NCBI GenBank assembly: GCA_018242215.1
Contig: JAFECG010000027.1
Coordinates: forward strand, 262,001 to 326,000
Length of the DNA: 64,000 bases
Direction: 5' to 3'
Source: Pseudomonadota bacterium
GTDB taxonomy: Bacteria > Pseudomonadota > Alphaproteobacteria > Rhizobiales > Hyphomicrobiaceae
The translations under genes were made by a program, and so were the position numbers. Under the pieces are notes generated by a model. It ran no database searches and had not been told where the DNA came from. It was given only the letters and a program-made list of their open reading frames with translations. This document shows positions 17,934 through 26,608 of this stretch, piece by piece. Every line of letters begins with the position of its first letter. Position 1 is the first letter of the stretch.

Positions 17934-17961
17934 TCGCGTCGGGATAGAAGATGCCGCTTGG

Positions 17962-18387
17962 TTACGACAGGGTCGAACCAAGCTTGTGCATGAGCCACTG
18001 GTGCAGAATATCGGGGTCGAACGGCTTGCGGATCACCGGAAACGGCGATGCAGCGGCAAAATCCGAATGACCCGTTGTGATGATCGTCGGAACCGAATGT
18101 CCGATGGTCGCTGCAATGGCGAGGGCATCGCGAATACCGCGCATTTGTCCGTCGATCTCGACATCGGTAATGATAGCGGACACTTTGCTCAGGCGGTGCC
18201 CCAGTGTCTTGACCACTTCCCGCGACGAACGTGCGGCGACGCACGAGTAGCCCCAATCGTCGATCAGCATCGTAAGCGCCATGGACGACCGATAATCGTC
18301 CTCAATAACCACGATCAACGGACGCACAGTCGACACGGGCGTCACGGAGGCATGCTCAACCGCCATCGCCGACATCGGGGTGGTCAT
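17962..18387 (-). CDS. Single-domain response regulator (lone receiver)
   Basis: This 141-residue protein is one receiver domain: acidic pair IEDD (29-31), phosphosite Asp75 in AIITDVEIDG, and the Lys of VIRKPFD. It has no output domain. It is convergent with the kinase/LuxR pair, leaving 28 bp between them. Lone receivers often act as phosphate sinks or protein-interaction switches, so it may tune the same kinase, whose own C-terminal receiver is divergent. Confidence 0.86.
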   Translation of the reverse strand: MTTPMSAMAVEHASVTPVSTVRPLIVVIEDDYRSSMALTMLIDDWGYSCVAARSSREVVKTLGHRLSKVSAIITDVEIDGQMRGIRDALAIAATIGHSVPTIITTGHSDFAAASPFPVIRKPFDPDILHQWLMHKLGSTLS

Positions 18388-18612
18388 TGATAAGGCCTCC
18401 TAAATTGCTAATCTTACGCTGGAATTTGAGGCTTTTTGGAAAGCCGTCGCCATTCAGCGGGAGGCCATAGGCTGCTCGGTCTAGGCGGCAGAAAGCGGCT
18501 CCGATTACCTAAGCGGCGCGACATTGCCGCCAGAAAGAACATGGAAGCGGGTGGCTCGTATGATACTTTCGCCGGCCGCTGGAACTCTCGTCGCTAAAGG
18601 CCGATTCCCGAC

Positions 18613-19344
18613 ATGTCGACTGCCCAAAAGATCTCCTCGACCGCGACCTCGCGACGCCGAGCCCGTTGGTATAGCCCCCGCTCCATTGGACGATCGTTGG
18701 CGCTCAGACCGCGGGTTGTCCTGGGAGTCCTCGTTGCAATTGCGGCGCTGTTCCTTCTCCCCGCGTCTCTGCGCGGCTCAGTGCGCGAGGCATTCGCATG
18801 GTGTCTCGGAGGCGTCACCTATCTCGTCCTGGCGTTCAGAATCATGCTGGGATGCCATTCCGATAAGATCCGCACGCGGGCCGCGCGGCAGGACGATAGC
18901 GGCGTCGTCATTCTGGTCGTCGTCCTGATGGCGATGTTTTCGAGCTTCGCCGCTATCTTCGGCCTGCTCGGAGAGGCGAAGCAAGCATCCAGCGAGGGGA
19001 AGCTCTTCTTCGTTGCGCTGGCCGCGGCAACAATCATCATTTCATGGCTCGTGACGCAGGTCGCATTCACGCTGCACTATGCGCATGAGTATTATGCGCC
19101 GGACCGATACTCCGAAAAGCCGTCAGGCACTCAAAACGAATTGACATTTCCCAGCGACACCACGCCGGACTATTGGGACTTCTTTTATTTCGCGACTTCA
19201 TTCGGTGCGGCGTCTCAAACATCGGATGTCACGATTAATTCCAAGGACATGCGGCGACTGACGACTCTCCACGCCATCGTCTCGTTCTTTTTCAACACCA
19301 TGGTCCTCGCGCTGACGATCAATCTGGCGGCGAGCCTGGCGTGA
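18613..19344 (+). CDS. DUF1345 membrane protein
   Basis: This 243-residue protein has about five transmembrane segments, starting at VVLGVLVAIAALFLLPASL. The conserved features of the DUF1345 family are present: HYAHEYY after a membrane helix, PDYWDFFYFATSFGAASQTS, and the C-terminal LHAIVSFFFNTMVLALTIN. The family has no assigned function. An AAAGG stretch lies upstream of the ATG. It stands alone, convergent with the KAS III gene 25 bp away. Confidence 0.85.
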   Translation: MSTAQKISSTATSRRRARWYSPRSIGRSLALRPRVVLGVLVAIAALFLLPASLRGSVREAFAWCLGGVTYLVLAFRIMLGCHSDKIRTRAARQDDSGVVILVVVLMAMFSSFAAIFGLLGEAKQASSEGKLFFVALAAATIIISWLVTQVAFTLHYAHEYYAPDRYSEKPSGTQNELTFPSDTTPDYWDFFYFATSFGAASQTSDVTINSKDMRRLTTLHAIVSFFFNTMVLALTINLAASLA

Positions 19345-19369
19345 ACACTTTGGACGCCCTGGCGTGAGG

Positions 19370-20530
19370 TCAACGTTTCGCAACAAAGACGGTGCCTGCC
19401 GAATATCCGGCGCCGAAAGAGCAGATAAGGCCCGTTTCTCCCGGCTTGAAATCGCTGTTGGCCGAATGGAAGGCGATGATCGACCCTGCTGAACTGGTGT
19501 TCGCGAACATGTCGAGAATGATGACATTCTCTTCCGCAGTCGGCGCCCGATCCAGAACTTTCCGAGCGATCATATCATTCATATTGATATTGGCCTGGTG
19601 CAGCCAGAGCCGCTTGAGGCTCTTTCGATCCAGTCCGAGATCGCGTGCGTGCGCGATGATCATGTCGATCACCATCGGCACCACTTCGCGAAAGACCTTT
19701 CGGCCCTCTTGCACGAAGAGCTTGTCGGTAGTGCCGGTGCTTTCGGGTGCGCAGCGATTGAGAAAGCCGAAGTTGTTTCGGATATTATTCGAGAACTGTG
19801 TCTTGAGCCGCGTGCCGAGAACCGTCCAGCCGTCGGTCGCGAGTGCCTGGTCGGTGATGATGACCGCCGTCGCGACATCTCCGAAGATGAAATGACTGTC
19901 GCGGTCACGGAAATTGAGGTGCCCGGAGCAGATCTCCGGATTGACGACAAGAACTGCTTTCACCGAACCGCTGGAAATGAAATCCGCCGCCGTCTTGATG
20001 CCGAACGTCGCTGACGAGCAGGCGACATTCATGTCGAATGCGAAGCCCGATAGACCGAGCGCGTTCTGAACCTCGATTGCAATTGCCGGATACGGCCGTT
20101 GCATATTGGAAGCGGCGCAGATGACCGCGCCAACGTCGCGGATATCGCCGCCCCACCGCGTGAGCGCGTCTTTGGCCGCCAAAACCGCCATCTCCGCGAG
20201 GACCGAAATATCCTCGTTTGAGCGCTCCGGGATGACGGGCCGCATCACCGCTGGATTGAGGATACCCGCCTTATCGATGACATGGCGGGATTTGATCCCG
20301 GAAGCCTTTTCGATGAATTCAGCAGACGAGGACAGCAGCGGCAAAACCGCCCCAGCGCTGATCGCCGCCGCGTTCTCCGCATTGAACGCTTCGACGTAGG
20401 CATTGAACGCCGCGACGAGTTCTTCGTTGGAGATACTGTTCGGCGGGACGTAAATCCCTGTCGCGGCTATGACCGGCTGCGGCACGAGCGTTTCCACTAT
20501 CCTTTTGGGGCAATGACTGAGCCGCCCCAT
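19370..20530 (-). CDS. Beta-ketoacyl-ACP synthase III-family condensing enzyme
   Basis: This 386-residue thiolase-fold enzyme resembles KAS III proteins of the Pseudomonas PA3286 type, longer than housekeeping FabH. Expected catalytic residues are visible: the nucleophile in NVACSSATFG, His in LWLHQANINMNDM and Asn in DMFANTSSAG. The N-terminal part (SSSAEFIEKASGIKSRHVID) is family-typical. The PA3286 class condenses medium-chain acyl-CoA with malonyl-ACP. The true start may be GTG at 20485, which better matches the family N-terminus. It is divergent from the alpha/beta hydrolase gene at 20797. Confidence 0.85.
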   Translation of the reverse strand: MGRLSHCPKRIVETLVPQPVIAATGIYVPPNSISNEELVAAFNAYVEAFNAENAAAISAGAVLPLLSSSAEFIEKASGIKSRHVIDKAGILNPAVMRPVIPERSNEDISVLAEMAVLAAKDALTRWGGDIRDVGAVICAASNMQRPYPAIAIEVQNALGLSGFAFDMNVACSSATFGIKTAADFISSGSVKAVLVVNPEICSGHLNFRDRDSHFIFGDVATAVIITDQALATDGWTVLGTRLKTQFSNNIRNNFGFLNRCAPESTGTTDKLFVQEGRKVFREVVPMVIDMIIAHARDLGLDRKSLKRLWLHQANINMNDMIARKVLDRAPTAEENVIILDMFANTSSAGSIIAFHSANSDFKPGETGLICSFGAGYSAGTVFVAKR

Positions 20531-20796
20531 CGTTATCCATTACGGATCGTCAGTCCCGGCTGGCAGAGAGGACGACGATTCCGTTGGAGCCCCCATAGCG
20601 CAGCTGGACGCGGACGCCAATCGCCGCTTGTCTTATGCGCATTCCGAAAGCGGACGCAGAGGCCACGGCCACTTGTTCCCTCGGGAACTTTCCGAGCGAA
20701 ATCAAGCCAAAGGCGGGTCACCCCTGTCTTCTGAGGAACAGTCCCGGCCCGCTGGCAAGACCTAACGTCGTCTCCGACACCTGAGGAGACGACGCC

Positions 20797-21699
20797 ATGT
20801 CCGCAGAAATCAGCACGCTGACGACAGCCTCCGCCAAGAATGCGCCCAAAGACACGACATATCGCATCGCCGGCGGCAAGACAGGCATTCTCCTGATACA
20901 CGGGCTCTGCGGCACGCCCGCCGAAATGCGGTTCGTGGCGATGGGTCTTGCCCGCGCCGGATACACCGTTCACTGCCCGACGCTCGCCGGGCATGGGGGC
21001 ACGCGCAGCGATATCGTCGGGACGACATGGCAGGACTGGGTCCGCAGCGCCGAGGCGGCGCTCGATGACCTTCGCAAGGACTGCGACACGGTAATCGTCG
21101 GCGGTCTCTGCCTCGGCAGCCTCATCGGGTTGCATCTCGCAGCCAACAATCCCGAGAAAGTGCAGGGAGTTGCCCTCTTCTCACCGACGCTCTGGATCAA
21201 TGGCTGGGCGATGCCCTGGTATAGCCGCCTGTTCTCGCTGGTTCGGAGCCGCTGGATTGCAAGCTTGATGGACTTCCCCGACGCGGAGTCGCTCGGCATC
21301 AAATGCCCGCGCGTCCGGGAATTCGTTCGCGCCGCACTGGCGGCGTCAGACGGCTCCGACCTTGGCACTGTCGGCACGCCAGGCACGATGGTTCTCGAGC
21401 ATCGGCGCCTCGCGAGAGCTGCCAAGAAGATCCTGGGCAAAATCTCCCAGCCAACGCTGATCGTTCATTCTCGTGAAGATGACTACGCGGCCATCAACAA
21501 CGCCACCTATCTCCAGGCAAAACTCCCGTCAGCCGTCGACCTGTTCGTCTTGGAGGACAGCTACCACATGGTCACGCTCGACAAGCAGCGTCACGTCGTT
21601 GTCGAGAAGACGCGCGCGTTCGTGGAGCGGATCACGTCGGACGCAATCTCCGGTGTCGCCGCAGCCTGCAGTGCAGCTCGCCCCACCGCAGTAGCGTGA
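20797..21699 (+). CDS. Alpha/beta hydrolase with cysteine at the nucleophile elbow
   Basis: This 300-residue protein resembles small carboxylesterases of the Est30 type, with oxyanion motif HGLCGTPAEM. The nucleophile elbow reads GGLCLGS, so Cys105 replaces the usual serine. Asp228 (SREDD) and His257 (DSYHMVTLD) complete a plausible Cys-Asp-His triad. A cysteine at this position occurs naturally in dienelactone hydrolase, so the enzyme may still be active, perhaps on thioesters. A KAS III gene is divergent on one side and a short-chain dehydrogenase convergent on the other, which suggests a lipid role. Substrate unknown. Confidence 0.82.
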   Translation: MSAEISTLTTASAKNAPKDTTYRIAGGKTGILLIHGLCGTPAEMRFVAMGLARAGYTVHCPTLAGHGGTRSDIVGTTWQDWVRSAEAALDDLRKDCDTVIVGGLCLGSLIGLHLAANNPEKVQGVALFSPTLWINGWAMPWYSRLFSLVRSRWIASLMDFPDAESLGIKCPRVREFVRAALAASDGSDLGTVGTPGTMVLEHRRLARAAKKILGKISQPTLIVHSREDDYAAINNATYLQAKLPSAVDLFVLEDSYHMVTLDKQRHVVVEKTRAFVERITSDAISGVAAACSAARPTAVA

Positions 21700-21936
21700 G
21701 GGAAAGGCGCGACGGCAGCAAAAGGCGCAAAGAAACGCTACGCTGGTGTCGCATCTGATTCAGCGCGGCCACGCACCGGATGTATCGAGCTCTAAGGAGC
21801 CCGTGAGCTCGCAGAGCGCAGCCGCGTCGGGAACTCCGGATACGCGAAACCTCATTCCGGAGCCCAAGAGAACGTAACCCGAAAATGGTTGCCATAATGC
21901 AAACGTCCGCAATAATCGCATACACAGATGACAATT

Positions 21937-22833
21937 TTAATGATCACTTAAGTTTTCGGGTCGCCGCAAAAGCCAATAGATCAGCGGAACTGTCAGCGTA
22001 TGTGGAAGCAGTCTCAACGCGATAAAGAAAAACATATTGGAAATCCCCGGAATGATGGCGCGATTTCCAAAAAGAAATCCACGATACGCGCTCCGGGCCA
22101 CGCGCTTTGCCGACATTGACGGCAGAGCAAATCGATAAAGGGATCTCTCAGCCCCCATCTCCTGGTGAAAGTGAGTGTCGACCGGTCCCGGCAATAACGC
22201 ACTGACGCGGACGCCCTGGCCCGAAACTTCGCTCGCGATCGCTTCCGTCAGCGAGACGACATACGCCTTGCTCGCATAGTAGGCCGCCTGGTTTGGTCCA
22301 GGAATAACAGCGCCCAGCGACGCCACATTCAAAATGCCACCACGCCGCCGGGCAACCATCTGCGGAAGTGCGGCTCGAGTGAGGCGTGTGAGCGCCTCGA
22401 CGTTGAGCGCGAGAAGGCGAGAGAGATCACCCTGCGATTGATCGAGAAAAGATCCAGCGAGGCCAATGCCCGCGCTGTTCACCAGAACGTCGAGATAAAG
22501 CCCGCTGCGCGTGACGCCGGCGGCTATGACGTCATAGGCATTGTCTTCGCAGACGTCGCAAAGAATTGTCACGACCTCGTGCCCGGTCGCGGCCTTTAGC
22601 TCCGCCGCAGCCTCGTCGAGCCGCGGGGCATTGCGCGCAACGATTACCGCTTTGTGCCCCGCCTCAAGAAAACGCTCCGCGAGTGCAAACCCGATGCCAC
22701 GCGATCCTCCGACGATGACGACCGCCGGTTCCAATCCCGCCACATCTGCCAACGCTTGCCGAACAGTTTCATTATGGATCGCGAATTGCCACGGCCAGAG
22801 TAGCCTACGCCACGAAACCGACTTTTTCTCCAT
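21937..22833 (-). CDS. SDR-family oxidoreductase with C-terminal membrane region
   Basis: This 298-residue short-chain dehydrogenase has the nucleotide motif VVIVGGSRGIGFALAERF, the NSAGIG motif, the catalytic Ser of ILNVASLG and YYASKAYVVSL with Tyr and Lys. A hydrophobic C-terminus (NMFFFIALRLLPHTLTVPLI) suggests membrane attachment. I chose ATG at 22833 (MEKKSVSW) because AAAAAGG precedes it; the frame is open to 22971. The N-terminal ~40 residues before the Rossmann fold are an extension. It may act with the nearby KAS III enzyme and hydrolase on a lipid. Confidence 0.82.
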   Translation of the reverse strand: MEKKSVSWRRLLWPWQFAIHNETVRQALADVAGLEPAVVIVGGSRGIGFALAERFLEAGHKAVIVARNAPRLDEAAAELKAATGHEVVTILCDVCEDNAYDVIAAGVTRSGLYLDVLVNSAGIGLAGSFLDQSQGDLSRLLALNVEALTRLTRAALPQMVARRRGGILNVASLGAVIPGPNQAAYYASKAYVVSLTEAIASEVSGQGVRVSALLPGPVDTHFHQEMGAERSLYRFALPSMSAKRVARSAYRGFLFGNRAIIPGISNMFFFIALRLLPHTLTVPLIYWLLRRPENLSDH

Positions 22834-23103
22834 ACGCCTTTTTACGATCCGCTGATGCCTCGGCAAATTTTGCCCGAACGTAGGGAAAGCTGGCTTGACC
22901 CGCAAACATTCACTGAAAAGCGGCAAAAAATAATTTGCAAAAATTGCGGCGGCAGCCGCGGCGATGCCCAAAGCAAACCAAATTCTTCCGTTCTATGGCC
23001 CGCACTTATAAAGAACCTGTGGGTCTAATCGGCTGAGACAGGGCAATCGAGGCTTCGCGGCTAAGTCGCCGTCTTGCGCCTCCAGAACTATCGGGTGGGA
23101 AAC

Positions 23104-25404
23104 GTGAAATTGGCGGGGTTGGAATTTTCTGCGGAAGCGCTTAGCCGAAACGCGCCTCGGCGTCTCGCGGCGGTCGTTGCGACTCTGGTGGCAATTTTCG
23201 TCGGTTCCAGCGCTCCAGCCGCAGTGCAGGCGACCGAGGATGCGGAAGCCGCCCAGCGGCCGCCTGTCGTTATGCCGATTTTCTTCACGTCGAAAAGCGA
23301 CGAATGCTATGACAGCGGAATCGTAACCGCGATCAAGCGTATCGCCACTCTCGCCCAGAACTATATCAACCGCACGGGCGGGATCTCCGGCCGCAAGCTC
23401 ATCGTCAATCTTCTTGATGACAAGCGCGACGACCAACGCGCAATTGCGAATCTTGCTTCCGCAATCGCAGATCCGCAGACGATGGCGATGATCGGCTTCA
23501 CGAACTCCACGCGTGCCAAGGCGGCTTTGGATGCCGACGGGAAAGATCTGAAGGCGAGCAATATTCCATTCCTCTCCGATATTTCCGTGGCCGGTTTGAT
23601 CGCCGACTATCCGTCCGTATTCACGACGCGTCCGTCCGAAGATGAAGAGCGGATGCCGGTTATCTCCGAGTTCGTCAAGGAAATGAAATTCACGCACGTG
23701 GCTTTCGTCGGCATCAAGGACAATGTCGCGAGCGGAAATCTGGGGGATTCACTCAAGCACTTCCTCGGCCCCGACGCAGTCATTGCCGATCATCGGCTAG
23801 CGTTGACCGACGACAAGATGAACCCGTCCGACGTGTCGGCGATGGTCGATAATCTGAAATCAAAAAATCCGGATCTTGTTTTCATCGCAGTTGGATCGAG
23901 TCGACTCAAAAGCGTCTTGAAGCAATTCAAAATCGCCGGCCTGACGCCACCGGTATTCGCGACGGGCCGCTTCGAAGCCCTGACGGCGAAAGGCGGCGGC
24001 ACGTATCCGAACGACATCTACATGCTGGCGTGGGACGGCTTTCCCGATGTGTACAGCGACCGACTGCGCGACCTGCTGTTGACGTCGACCAAACCCGAAT
24101 ACTGGGTCTTTCAAGGCAGCAAAAACGATGCTGCGTCCGGCTGGAAGGATGGCACCTGCAAGGTCCGCGATGAGGATCTCCCGCCGGATCCGCTCAGCGA
24201 TGAAAACATGCGCGCTCTCCAGATTGCTATGCGCTACGCCGATATGATCCGGCTCGCCTCCGAGGCCGCTCGTTCCGCGCCGCCATCAGCCACGGTCTCA
24301 GACCTTCGCGATTCCATCGTGAACGAGTTGAACACGACCTATTCTGCCGGAAAAGGCATGTTCAAGGGCCGCTTCGGAAACTGGTCCTTCCGCCCCTCGT
24401 CTCGCGCCGCCGCGCGTGCCCCACTGATCGTCATGCTGCCGCACGGGCTCGGCCATCCGCAACTCGCGCCAATGCAATTTCTCCATTTGCGCGGCAATAC
24501 CATGCGCCGCATCAACACGCTCTACACCGACATAGATATGATTCACGCCGACCGGATCGACGACAACGATCAGACGTTCCTGGCTGATTTTTACATTTCA
24601 ATGGACGATCGTAACGGCGCGTCGATCGACCAGATCGACTTCTCGAACGCCTATCTCGAACCTGGCTCTAACGATCGTCAGATCACGATTCGACCGATCC
24701 ACGACGGCGGCAAAAGCGACGCCTATCCCGATCATATGAAGATTTATCAGGTGACAGGAAAATTCCTCTACTCGCCGAACCTCCGGAATTATCCGTTCGA
24801 CACGCAGCGATTTTCAATCGACATTCAGCCGAAGCACGACAGCACCACCTTCATCGTGCAGCCCCCGCCACAGAACTTGCGCGACAAATCCGTGACCGTC
24901 GACGGCTGGGACCCGAAAGATCAGTACGTCGGCTATGACGAAGACTTCGTGCGTACCATCAACGCTCAGACGCTCGAGCCGAGTGTCGTCCCGTTTTATA
25001 AGGCGAGCTTTGTGTGGTTGATGAAACGGCAGACGACAGACTACTTCCTTCGCGTCGTCGTGCCACTCGGTTTCATTCTCGCGATCGCTTACCTGTCGAT
25101 CTTCATATCGATGCACCATTTCGAAGCGATCGTAACGATACAAATCACGGCACTTCTTTCTGCCGTTGCGCTCTATCTCGCGCTTCCCAAGCTCGACGCG
25201 AACATCGAGACGCTTTCCGATCGACTGTTCCTGTTCACGTATCTGGTCTTGAGCTTGATCATCGCGATCACGATCGCGCGCGTGAACAGGCGGATCGAAC
25301 CCGTAGGATGGCTGAGAAAGTCGATGGCACTGCTGCACATCGCGGCTTTCCCCATAATGGTGGCTGCGATGGCCTACTATGTCTATCAGGTGAGCATGTC
25401 GTGA
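23104..25404 (+). CDS. Fusion of type I periplasmic binding protein and pentameric ligand-gated ion channel
   Basis: The product has 766 residues from GTG 23104 (GGGTGGGA upstream; a TTG at 23074 is the alternative). A signal peptide ends near APAAVQA (residue 33). Residues ~45-440 look like a type I LIV-binding-protein fold (YINRTGGISGRKLIVNLLDD). Residues ~465-640 look like a Cys-loop-type extracellular domain with YPFD at 563-566 but no Cys pair. Four membrane helices follow. M2 (HFEAIVTIQITALLSAVALY) aligns with GLIC: Glu674 at -2', Thr678 at 2', Thr682 at 6', Leu685 at 9', Ala689 at 13'. The -2' Glu predicts cation selectivity. The channel should open on binding a small periplasmic ligand. 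It is monocistronic. Confidence 0.87.
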   Translation: MKLAGLEFSAEALSRNAPRRLAAVVATLVAIFVGSSAPAAVQATEDAEAAQRPPVVMPIFFTSKSDECYDSGIVTAIKRIATLAQNYINRTGGISGRKLIVNLLDDKRDDQRAIANLASAIADPQTMAMIGFTNSTRAKAALDADGKDLKASNIPFLSDISVAGLIADYPSVFTTRPSEDEERMPVISEFVKEMKFTHVAFVGIKDNVASGNLGDSLKHFLGPDAVIADHRLALTDDKMNPSDVSAMVDNLKSKNPDLVFIAVGSSRLKSVLKQFKIAGLTPPVFATGRFEALTAKGGGTYPNDIYMLAWDGFPDVYSDRLRDLLLTSTKPEYWVFQGSKNDAASGWKDGTCKVRDEDLPPDPLSDENMRALQIAMRYADMIRLASEAARSAPPSATVSDLRDSIVNELNTTYSAGKGMFKGRFGNWSFRPSSRAAARAPLIVMLPHGLGHPQLAPMQFLHLRGNTMRRINTLYTDIDMIHADRIDDNDQTFLADFYISMDDRNGASIDQIDFSNAYLEPGSNDRQITIRPIHDGGKSDAYPDHMKIYQVTGKFLYSPNLRNYPFDTQRFSIDIQPKHDSTTFIVQPPPQNLRDKSVTVDGWDPKDQYVGYDEDFVRTINAQTLEPSVVPFYKASFVWLMKRQTTDYFLRVVVPLGFILAIAYLSIFISMHHFEAIVTIQITALLSAVALYLALPKLDANIETLSDRLFLFTYLVLSLIIAITIARVNRRIEPVGWLRKSMALLHIAAFPIMVAAMAYYVYQVSMS

Positions 25405-25408
25405 TCCG

Positions 25409-26332
25409 TTAGGCCGCGGCCGCACCTGCTCGCATCTTATCGAGCAGCTTGGTGAAGGCGGCGACGGCCGGATTGCGCGACTGTGCGTCCCCTGCGCTGC
25501 CGCTGCACGCCGCGACGAGATCCCAGCGAACACCCGGCTTCTTCAAGGTGGCGATTCCGAGCTTGGGACGCTTCAAAAGCGCAGCACGTGCGCGCGCAAA
25601 CGCGTGCGGAACCAAGGCGATGCCGAAACCGCGCGCAACCAGATCGAGAAGCACCTGCACATCGCCGACTTCGAGTACTGTCTTGCGCGAAATGTTCACA
25701 AGGCCGAAGGCGCGATCAACGATCCGCCGTGTGCCCTTATCAGGTTGGAAATCGACGAATCTCTCGTCGGCAAGGCTCTCGAGCGATACGCACTGCCGCC
25801 CCTCGAGCCGGTGACCCACAGGATAGACGACGACCAACGTATCGGAAGCGATCGGCATCGAAACGATCTCGCGGCTCTTCTCGTAGAGCGGAAAGAATGC
25901 GAGATCGACACCCCCCTCCTTCACTTTGTCCATGAGTTTCGTCGCCGTCCCGTGGCAAAGCTTGATCTCGACGGTCGGGTGAAGAGCATGAAATTCGCCA
26001 AGCAGCAGCGGCAGATCGAAGAAGGCGTTAAGGCTGCCACACGTCCCGATAGCCAGGGATCCGCGCTCGAGACCGTTGATCGCCGCGACGGCGCGGCGCG
26101 CCTCCTTGACGCCCTCGATGATACCCTGCGCTTTTTCGTAGAGCACGCGCCCGGCAACCGTCAGCTCGACGCGCCGCGTGGTCCGGATGAATAAGGGCGC
26201 TCCCATTTCCTGCTCGAGAGCACGGATCGACGCCGACAAACCAGATTGAACAATGTTCATTTTCCGCGCCGCGCGTGTGAAATGCTGTTCGTCGGCCGCG
26301 GCTACAAAATGTTCCAGTTGCTTCAGATCCAA
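25409..26332 (-). CDS. LysR-family transcriptional regulator
   Basis: This 307-residue regulator has an N-terminal winged helix (LDLKQLEHFVAAADEQHFTR, ALEQEMGAPLFIRTTR) and a LysR substrate-binding domain. I place the start at TTG 26332, which gives the family-typical beginning; TTG at 26347 adds five residues. It is convergent with the channel gene, only 4 bp away, and divergent from the RND efflux genes. The efflux operon is its most likely target. The inducer is unknown. Confidence 0.86.
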   Translation of the reverse strand: MDLKQLEHFVAAADEQHFTRAARKMNIVQSGLSASIRALEQEMGAPLFIRTTRRVELTVAGRVLYEKAQGIIEGVKEARRAVAAINGLERGSLAIGTCGSLNAFFDLPLLLGEFHALHPTVEIKLCHGTATKLMDKVKEGGVDLAFFPLYEKSREIVSMPIASDTLVVVYPVGHRLEGRQCVSLESLADERFVDFQPDKGTRRIVDRAFGLVNISRKTVLEVGDVQVLLDLVARGFGIALVPHAFARARAALLKRPKLGIATLKKPGVRWDLVAACSGSAGDAQSRNPAVAAFTKLLDKMRAGAAAA

Positions 26333-26608
26333 GCCAGCACCGCCCAAGTTTGATTAATCTATAAGAAAGAATAATAGCATCCCAACATACTATTGGACAG
26401 ATGGACCGTGATCCCCCATTTGTCGAGGTCTGCGCTTCGGGACGTGCGCCGTCACGTTAAAACGAAACCATGCCTCTAACGGCCACGCGTGCGCTTTCGT
26501 CGCTGAAGTTTTTTGCATTTTGAGAGACGGATGCCTGCCCGTCGCGGCGTTAGTGCCCCGGGCGGTAGCCGGGCCTTCGCAAGGCCGGCAGGTGGAGAAC
26601 TCGGGAAT

